64,000 nucleotides of DNA from Sphagnum compactum (taxonomy: Eukaryota; Bryophyta; Sphagnopsida; Sphagnales). A model generated the notes under the pieces. That model searched no databases and was not told the DNA's origin. It saw only the letters and a list, made by a program, of their open reading frames with translations. Below, one piece after another: positions 56,301 through 64,000 of the stretch. The DNA lies in the NCBI GenBank assembly GCA_965153455.1, contig OZ234493.1:35454213-35518212 (forward strand), written 5' to 3'. The position numbers were made by a program, and so were the translations under genes. The stretch's first letter is position 1; the number at the start of each line of letters is the position of its first letter.

Positions 56301-56985
56301 TTTTTGATTGTGTACCACTTTTCTTTGCAAGTTTGGAGGTTTTGGTAGTACAAAAATTTGTGTGGCAAAACAAGTAAAAATTGAAGAGAAATAAACTACA
56401 AGGAATTAAGGTTTGCATAACATGACTCAATCAATATCTATAAGCAGAAAACCTATCAGGACTAGTGGTGAAATTTTTTGTTGTATAAATGCAAAAATCA
56501 ATAATTTATTCATCATTTTGATACATGTTTTGTATGTGTTTTTGTATAGATTTCTAGGATTTTGTATAGGTATTGTTGCAATAATTTATGAAATAGGGTT
56601 AGGATTTGGATTTTAAATGATAAGTTTTATAAGGAATTCACTTTATAATTGGTTAAGCAAATGGGTTTAGGAATACATTATATGTAATATATCAAAAATG
56701 GTAACCAGAAATTTGCAATGACAATTGGAACAAGCAAGTGAACAAGATGCGCAAGGTGTAAAAGTGATGTAAATGGAGAATAATAGCTAACAAAAAAGTT
56801 ACAAACACTCCTAGAAGTGTGCATCAAAGTATTCATGTCATACCAAGACTTGAAACAAAACCTGTAAAATATTGGGGATCTTTTGTAACAAATAATTAGC
56901 AATGTGAAATCCAATTAGTGGGTGGCAAACTAATGCAACATTACTCATAGAATGTTCCTACAAAGACAAAAAATGATATGATGAA
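53360..56985. other. AT-rich spacer, no gene recognised
   Basis: Short frames only. The left edge of the following Ty3 copy could not be found and may lie in the right part of this stretch. No LTR was recognised. Confidence 0.4.
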
Positions 56986-58629
56986 AATGCAATAGGCAAG
57001 GGAAAAACATGTTAAAGTTACGTTTCAGCAATTTGACTCTCCACAACAATAGAATGTGATCAAATGGTTGCAAACTCAACTAGGACAAACACCAAGATTA
57101 ATAATAAGGGTATTTATTGGTTTGGAAGACTTACCAAAACATGAAAAAGAAAGGAGAATGATTGTTCCTTCTCAACTAGTTGGTAGTTTGGAATATTTTC
57201 AAGGAAAACCACATGTTTAATGGTACTTAGTGAATGAAGGCAAATTGGATGATGTAGAGATGGTAGTAGGGATGTTCAAGAAGCATGTTCTTAACAATAA
57301 AACATGTCCAAAAAATCAACCGATGCAAATTGTGCAACAACGATTAGTTGGATTAAAGTAAATGATATTTCACTAATATAATTACAACAAGGAAAACTAA
57401 CTCTAGTACTAAAAGTGTTAGTTACTTCTCATGTTGTTTTTCATGATACTTAACTTCTATAACGAACTCTGAAAATGATTTCTATAAACACATTCCTAAG
57501 AAGGTTCCAACCAACATCTATTTCAAAATTAGTTACAACACCTAACCAAGAATAATCTATCTTTTGCAAGCTAAAGGGACATCTTTTATGGACTTGCTCA
57601 TTCATATAGGATGATTTTTAATAGATGATAGTGAACAACCTAATGGAACAATTTACTAGTCATGCGGTCATGCATGATGAACCATTAGTAACAAGAATAT
57701 CAGAATAGGTACTTGCAAGGTGGGCATTCAACCAATTTTTCAATTTGAAGAGGTGTTATTCCAACCACAATTACACCACAGGTGGGTGGTGAACCAATTT
57801 TTTTTTTCACGATAACCAATGAATTTAAAAGTGGTATTTTCACAACCTAATGCACAAGCAACCCAATTAATACATGCTAAATCTTCATACATAATATGGA
57901 ATATTCAAACCAACAAAATAAGGAGGTAAAGAGTTATAGATGGAAATTTTGGGATACTAGTAAAGCCAATTCCATTATCAATAGAACAAGTATTTAGTTA
58001 AGAACTAATGATGATGATTGCCAAGGATGGACACATGCAAATGTTCAATCCTGATCTAGGTTATGTTGTAGGGATATTAAATCTGGGCAATGATTTTGGA
58101 TGTTCACATAGAATTGTTTAGTGTACCACATGGATATGTACCACATAATTAAGTATGATGTTTATACCTATTTAAAATGGGGTTGTTCTTACTATAATAA
58201 CCAATACACCAAGAACAAGACTTGGTTATACCCTAACCAATAATGGTATACCAATTACACAAGTACTTTCATAACAAGTAGTACTTGAGCCTAGGGGGAG
58301 TACTATTCCAATGCTTGCATGGACAGTACAAGTGACATGGAATGTTACACCGACAAAGGTTAAAAGGTAACATGTTAAGAAGCAACTTCCTTATCCACCA
58401 TCTCAAGGATACAAATCATGATTTTCATGTATGAATGTTCAAAATAGCAATATGGGCAAATGGTGAAATGAAAAATGAATACAGAATAACCTATCCATAT
58501 ACACTTTACATGATACAATCTCAAAATGGAATCAGAATTATCTTACAGACGTTCCAACTACATTTCTGCAAAATTGGAATAGGCATTTTGTAAATGATTT
58601 AGGTCCATGAAGAATGATGAACATGTATA

Positions 58630-59203
58630 CATGCAGTTGAAGACATTCAAATAAGATCACATGAAGAGAATGGAGGTGTATTACAAGAGTTTAATGAAAT
58701 TGGCCAATAGTCTGCAAACAAATACAAATAATAGTTCTTTAACTACAATGCTAATTAGGTTTTGACTTCAACCATACCTAAGGATTACTACAATGGGTAC
58801 ACAAAAAGCTACCTTATTGCAACAAAAAGAAGTTGCGATGACATGTGAGGATGGCATCATTGAGGTGGAAGGATATAACCAATTGAGTATTCCAAAACCA
58901 ATGTCTACCATTATGACCACATCAACAATAAGTGATACTAAGACCAACCTATTTTGTACAAAATGTAATTGTACAAACCACATAGTGGAAACCTACCACA
59001 ATAAGAAAAAGGAGGAAGTAGTTATTATTATTATTGAAATAATGGTTCAAAATAACAAAAATGCAAAACCCATGAGATTTCCTTATCACGCATGTGGTCT
59101 GGTGGGGCATAGGATGGTGGAGTGTCCATGCTTTGCTAAAATGCAAAATATTTTTAAAGATAAGAATGTTAAACCAATAAAAACTTCAACTACATTAGAA
59201 TAA
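58630..59203 (+). pseudogene. Ty3/Gypsy gag C-terminal half with two decayed zinc knuckles
   Basis: The frame reads MEVYYKSLMKLANSLQTNT, LLQQKEVAMTCEDGI, then the zinc knuckles CTKCNCTNHIVETY and YHACGLVGHRMVEC. In the first, the final Cys of C-x2-C-x4-H-x4-C is Tyr; in the second, the first Cys is Tyr. Both are TGY-to-TAY (G-to-A) changes. The corresponding knuckles in the 12.7-12.9 kb copy differ, one intact and one with two Tyr, so the losses arose independently. Confidence 0.8.
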
Positions 59204-59620
59204 AAACCATTAACTATTTCAATAAACATGGTTACAGTAACAACCAGAAATTAAAAGAATGAAGAACAATTATTCAAGGAGAGGGAACCACTAAATAACA
59301 AGATGACTACAAATTGGACAAAGGAAGAAAAGGTGAAGAAAACATTTGTGGAAACAATTCAACAACTATAACTAGCTACATCGAAAGGGGAAAAACATAC
59401 ATCTCCTATTTCCTAAAACATTACCTAGGTTGAATTGCATGATATGGAGGTACAAGTTGAAATACTTGTTACGTTGAACCATGTAAGGAAAGGAGTACAT
59501 TAGTGAAGACCATGGAGGAAATAAGATGTAAGTAAAGAGATGCCAAAAACTAAGTACACTTTTGACTTAAGGCAATTGTTCAAAATAACTTTTAATGTAA
59601 AACATTACCTATTGTAGAAG

Positions 59621-60142
59621 ATGAAATTGGTTAAGATTACATGGATGTCAAAGCCACTTTTTAAAAATACAAGTACTAAATTTAATGGAACAACACTGGA
59701 AACAAGTTTGGTTACAATAACAATCAACAATCACATGGTGGTGATACATGTATCGATGGGTAAAAACACCATTGAAAATGTTCTATTGGATGGTGGATTA
59801 GGAGTTAACTTCATTACCAAAAAAATTTGCAATAAGTTAGGGTTACCAAAACCTAAACCTGCACTTTATAACCTAAAGATGGTTGATCAAACCATTATTA
59901 AACCAGTAGGTTTAATCCAAAACATGAAGATTTTGGTGTATGGGATACCATATGTAATAACCTCTATGGTATTACAAAATAGTGTAATGGATGCCAATTA
60001 CTTGATGTTGTTGGGTAAAATGTGGAACTTATGGGATGCCAAAGTTTCACACGATTATTGCAACAACTTGGTAACTATTCAAGGTAATGGTATAATCAAA
60101 ACAATTGTTATAACCAAACATTTGGGCAATGATACTAAATGA
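59621..60142 (+). pseudogene. Ty3/Gypsy aspartic protease, second copy
   Basis: A 173-residue frame contains VVIHVSMGKNTIENVLLDGG, NKLGLPKPKPALYNLKMVD and GIPYVITSMVLQNSVMDANY, then LMLLGKMWNLWDAKVSHDY and VTIQGNGIIKTI. It parallels the 11.7-12.1 kb protease. The active-site triad is again D-G-G rather than D-S/T-G. The LLGRPWLR block has become LLGKMWNLW, evidence of frame and base decay. The frame is unusually long for such an old copy. No RT follows. Confidence 0.8.
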
Positions 60143-60189
60143 CCAAAGGTGTTAGTGAGTTATGATTTCCAACATGGAATCACATATGG

Positions 60190-61970
60190 GTGCGAATATA
60201 ATTAAAGGAGCCAAAATCTATGTTAAATAGTGATGAAAATTGTGAACTTTTTTTACATATTTTTTTCCTCAACATTTTAAAGTTATGTTAATCATTCCAA
60301 GTTGTGCTAAATGATTAATATGAATGTTGAAGAATTCAAATAAAAAATTTATTGAATTAAATTTTGGCTTTTGGTTTTAGTAAAGGATGTTTGAATTTGA
60401 ATAAGTGTTGTGTCAAATTATGGTTAATTTACCAAGAATTAAGTAAGGACTATTTTAGTAAATTTATTTTGTTGGTAAGAAATTTTAAATGAGAATAACC
60501 TACTACTCACATTCAAAGCACTCACAATTTAAAAGATGTGGAATTTGAAATGTTTAGAAATTCAAAATATTTTTTAAAAATTTAAAATTTCAAAGGTTCT
60601 TTACCATATGTAAATGGGGTGTAATGTGCATGACATACAAAACAAAGTTGTAGTTTATGATATAAGAAACAAAAAACCTAAAGTAGTTAGCATATTTTGG
60701 TATGATTCAAAATTATGAAAGGTTTTCAAAATGAAAGGAAAATTTTGGAAAAATCTACACATTTTGAAAAATTCATATTTATTCAACATGATTAATACAA
60801 AATATGTGATATATTGAGGCAACTATATGCGTTTTTAATTATAAGTTGCAAAAGATTTCATTCAAAAATTCTTTCATGTGAAAAAATGAAAAAAAACTAA
60901 AATAGATTCATAGTCCTTTTGTGAAGTAATCTTGTTGGTTCCTTTAATTGTATCCACACCTATATGTTGAAGAGGATGCGATGTTCATAACAAAAATGAC
61001 ATTGTTCCCCACTTTTATTATTGTATTATTAAAAAAATTAAAAATATTACTTGAGTCATGGGTGGAACCAGATGTTATTCCATAATCAATTTGTTCAATG
61101 CTAAGCACCAATGCAACATGTATTCTAGAGTTGGCAAGAACTTACTCGTGGTTCTAATCACACAAACACATGTGCCATACAAACACAAAGTGAAAATGAA
61201 CTATAGACTTTACAAAACAAAATGAAACAAAATTAAAATTAAAGCACACATCATTAACAAAACCCAAAAAAAATAATCACCCCAATACGCATCCTTGTAA
61301 AACATAATTATGCATGAATGTTTGTGTGGTTGCAATCACAAAAGCAAGAAATTTGCAAACAACACAAACACAGCGCAACTACGATGTGAACGTGTGAGTG
61401 ATGAGTAGGTGAGTTGAACTTTTATGAGCATAAATTAGAAACAATAACACAATCTACACAAAAAAAATCCATGGAGTAGAAAAAAATCAATGATGTAAGA
61501 ACATTCACAAGGCACATGTAGTTATAATGCAAAACAAAAAGCGATGCAAAGCTAAAATGAAAAACTCAAATGACCTTAGTGCATTATAAACTTGCAATGA
61601 AGCAATGCCAACATAAACCTTTTAAAATGTGAAAAAAGAGCGCACACAATAAAAAGAAATAGAGACAACACAATGAGAGAAATGCAAAACAAAGAGACAA
61701 TGAAAATGACAAAAAAAAGAAACGATTTGAATTTGTTTTCATCGAAACCTGGCGAATTGGGGCCATTGTTTTTTTTTCATGAAAAATCCGTAGTATAGGT
61801 CGACATCATATTTTTCAGGTCGAAACTTAGCGTAATTTCGGCCCCCAAAAAAAAACACTGCTCTAAACAGATGGTTATGTCTGGTAACCTGCGTCCTCTC
61901 GAATTTAACTTACCCCAAATGGTACACACTACGTGTGCGAATTCAAATTGAGTAATGTTACATTCGGAGT
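60190..61970. other. AT-rich spacer upstream of the taxilin gene, no gene recognised
   Basis: Poly-A-rich short frames only. Composition changes sharply to GC-rich near 61.98 kb at the start of the gene's leader. Confidence 0.4.
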
Positions 61971-61976
61971 TTAAAC

Positions 61977-62126
61977 ATTGGAAGTTCGAAGCCCACCGTC
62001 TGCATTTTTGCGGGAGTGGGGCTGCGTGGACCGCACTAGGGTTCGGTGCTGGTGATGGTGGTGCGGTTCTGAGTGTGGGGGGCGAGAGAGAGGAGGAGCG
62101 AGTAGCAGGTGCGTTTGGTGGCGGCG
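61977..62126 (+). promoter_or_regulatory. probable 5' UTR of the taxilin-like gene
   Basis: A GC-rich stretch with a GAGAGAGAGGAGG purine tract (about 62084-62096) precedes the first ATG at 62127. No TATA box was evident. The transcription start is not determinable by eye. Confidence 0.35.
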
Positions 62127-63927
62127 ATGACGATGTCGCCAGAAACAACAACAGCTTTAGATCTTGAGGGCGGGAGCAGCGACGAAATGGCGGAGGAGGT
62201 CACCGCCAGTTCTGTGCTGCTGAACGGCAGCACTGGCCTTGTGGAAGTGAGCACAAGCGAAGCAGATCAGACCAGCTCTACTTCGCCGTCTTTCCGTCAT
62301 CACAACAGCCTCTTGGACATAGGTTTTCAATCCCCTCTGCCGAGTGTCGAGCGAGGAGGAGGGGGAGGATCGAAGTCTGCCTCGGAAATGCCTGAGATCA
62401 GCGTGGGGTACTCTCCCCAGCTCTCTGCAGTAGGCGGGGACGACGATTTTCCTCCAGAGTTGGCGGATTTCTCTGTAGGCTTGTCCGGTGGTATGGTTGC
62501 TGGTGTGAGCCATATCAAGTCGGCAGAGAAAACCAGACGGTTTCCCGTGCCATTATCGGAGGGGGATGTTGTGGGGACAATAGATATGCTGCCCACTGCC
62601 GTCTCACAAGAAAAGAACGGGGTGAAGGAAAGTTTGTCATTTGAGGCTGATAGCCATAAGGAAGAGAAGCATGCCGGTGAGCATGAGAGTGATGGGCATG
62701 TACGAGGGAGCCCCAGCGATAGCGAAGGAGAAGAAGACTGCGAGCAAGCCTCAAGCTCGGAGGCGGCGCATCTTTCTTCGGCGGCGATTGCGCGGACGAA
62801 CCTCTCCGCCAGTGACGAACCCTTGCAAGACATTCTCGAGTCGAAGATTGCGGAACTGGAGGTCGCCTGTACAGGACCCTCCAAAGTCGACGAAGAGGAG
62901 GCCAAGATTGGTACGTGGATGTCATATAACTGCTCTTTAGTCTTTTCTGTAACAAGTTCTGGCCCTAAGTTAAGTTTAGAGAGATGGAGAGTACATGACC
63001 TGTTAGGGCAAGTTCTCCGACAGTTCCGGGTAGAAGCACACAGAAAGTCTGTGCATTTAGGAAGACAGCTTATCTACTGCTGGCAGAAGTTGCTGAAACA
63101 GGAGACATTGTTCTTACAGCCGCAGGGCTTGAGGATCGGTTTCTCTTTCAACCTTCTACAGTGGAATTGGCATAGTAGTGAGAGAACAATGAACATGATG
63201 TGGAGCTTGCAGCAGGTGGAAGTATCATCATTTCAGGGGCCCAATCCGCTTGTACTGCATTTTGTGTGTGGTTGTCCAATTCTCCACAAGTTCCAATTAT
63301 GATGACTCAAAACACTAGAGTTCTGGGAGACCAGCATGAGTCTGTGATGGTATGAAGAAAGAAAGAGGTTTCAGAAGACACAGAGAAGCTTTATGAAGGC
63401 TGGGTTGTCTTGATAGCACAGAGTTGTGATAGGAATTATGGTTGATGTGAATTTAGACTGACATTATTGTGTGGACTGAATGGGGAGAGCAGCCAAGGCA
63501 CAGAAACGCCAAGTAAAGGAGGTGAGGACAATGCTGGATCGGCCAGACCGGAGTGCTGATGATAAACTGCGGCTGTTGAATACAAAGTATCTGCAGCAGG
63601 TGTATACAGCACCATCTACTGTGCAGAGAGTCACTCATATGGTTCTGAAGTCTCATATTTGCTGTTCACTGCATAGAACTGTACACCAAGGAAGTAGGGA
63701 GACTTAATTGGGTTCTTAAATTTTTTGGCTTGTCATACACTGGTTCTGGCAGCAAGTCCTCCACAGATGGATTTGAAGACAATAACATGGATCTGTTGTG
63801 GATCAAAATTCAGGTGGGAGAAACAAGGCAGCTGGAAAAGGAGTTACTGGCTTTACGGCGGAAGTGTGAGCAGGTCAACAAAGAAAAAGATACCAGTATG
63901 TTTTCCAAGAGAATTGCAATGGCTGAG
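62127..63927 (+). CDS. taxilin-like coiled-coil protein, first three exons (partial at window end)
   Basis: Proposed exons: 62127-62910 (donor ATTG|GTACGT), 63493-63599 (acceptor AGCAG, donor CAGCAG|GTGTAT), 63814-63927 (acceptor AATTCAG; donor GAG|GTTGCA is weaker). Phases agree (1, then 0). Exon 1 gives about 261 Ser/Glu/Gly-rich, acidic, low-complexity residues. Exons 2 and 3 read AKAQKRQVKEVRTMLDRPDR, SADDKLRLLNTKYLQQ, VGETRQLEKELLALRRKCEQ and VNKEKDTSMFSKRIAMAE, which aligns without gaps to the start of the taxilin coiled coil (PEEKLAALCKKYADLLEE...). Taxilins bind syntaxins or vesicle machinery in animals; the plant role is less clear. The expected KLESLCRELQR motif would follow in the next exon, outside the window. 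The ATG at 62127 (or 62133) is preferred to the upstream GTG. The third exon's end is least sure. Confidence 0.7.
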
Positions 63928-64000
63928 GTTGCAAACTGATGTCTGAATTGGGAAAATGTGTTTGTGATTTGTGTTGTGCAACCCACTACTGGACAAGGTG

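Larger units (their letters stand above)
56990..60180 (+). mobile_element. second Ty3/Gypsy copy (gag-protease only), plus strand
   Basis: From about 58.6 kb the plus strand shows the same Gag and protease blocks as the minus-strand element at 11.7-13.6 kb. Recognisable pol (RT, RNase H, integrase) does not follow; the similarity ends near 60.18 kb. Upstream, 56.99-58.6 kb has long semi-open stretches (TPRLIIRVFIGLEDLPKHEK near 57.1 kb) that are probably element leader or gag N-terminus. It is truncated and dead. Confidence 0.7.

Noticed and set aside
62327-62955. Long minus-strand frames of 192 and 146 residues
   Set aside because: They are antisense to the GC-rich first exon of the taxilin-like gene; Ser/Pro-rich composition follows from that.
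1-64000. tRNA or rRNA genes
   Set aside because: GGTTCRA-like B boxes and rRNA landmarks were looked for by eye; none came with a credible cloverleaf or conserved rRNA stretch.

Overview
This is plant nuclear DNA: genes with spliceosomal introns (GT...AG), AT-rich intergenic DNA, and decayed Ty3/Gypsy and CACTA elements. No operons, ribosome binding sites, CRISPR arrays or origins were seen. Sparse genes, 10-19 kb apart in a sea of heavily mutated retroelements, suggest a large, repeat-rich plant genome, perhaps a gymnosperm or fern. That placement is inference; nothing here identifies the species.

Three genes look real. (1) An intact single-exon ALOG/LSH transcriptional regulator lies at 32656-33333 on the minus strand. 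(2) An intact two-exon RABA5-type (Rab11 clade) small GTPase lies at 42273-43395 on the minus strand. (3) The first three exons of a taxilin-like coiled-coil protein start at 62127 on the plus strand and run off the window. They have unrelated functions (transcription, membrane traffic, vesicle/coiled-coil) and show no sign of working together.

Layout. 0-5 kb: end of a Ty3 integrase, a repeat block with a 31-bp-arm hairpin, and a large degenerate fold-back of GTTATT / AATAAC repeats. 5.5-14.2 kb: a minus-strand Ty3/Gypsy element in the order gag, protease, RT, RNase H, integrase, extra downstream ORF. It is interrupted by an 820-bp solo LTR with a perfect 5-bp target duplication. 14.2-15.3 kb: tandem repeats. 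15.5-19.3 kb: plus-strand CACTA (TNP2) transposase remnant with a candidate right terminus. 19.3-32 kb: AT-rich to mixed DNA with repeats and no recognised gene. 32-34 kb: ALOG gene. 34-42 kb: gene-poor, with copies of two dispersed repeat families. 42-43.9 kb: RAB gene. 44-47.2 kb: repeat-built elements with inverted ends. 47.7-49.3 kb: exon-like fragments of two unrelated genes, a plastid adenylate kinase and an ABC1-like kinase, on one strand with minisatellites. 49.5-57 kb: no recognised gene, one orphan exon candidate and a G-run cluster. 57-60.2 kb: a second Ty3 copy (gag-protease only, plus strand). 62-64 kb: 5' part of the taxilin gene.

The observations most worth checking are the ABC1K/adenylate-kinase fragment cluster with phase-compatible splice sites, the extra ORF downstream of integrase, and the gene-proximal palindromic repeat family.
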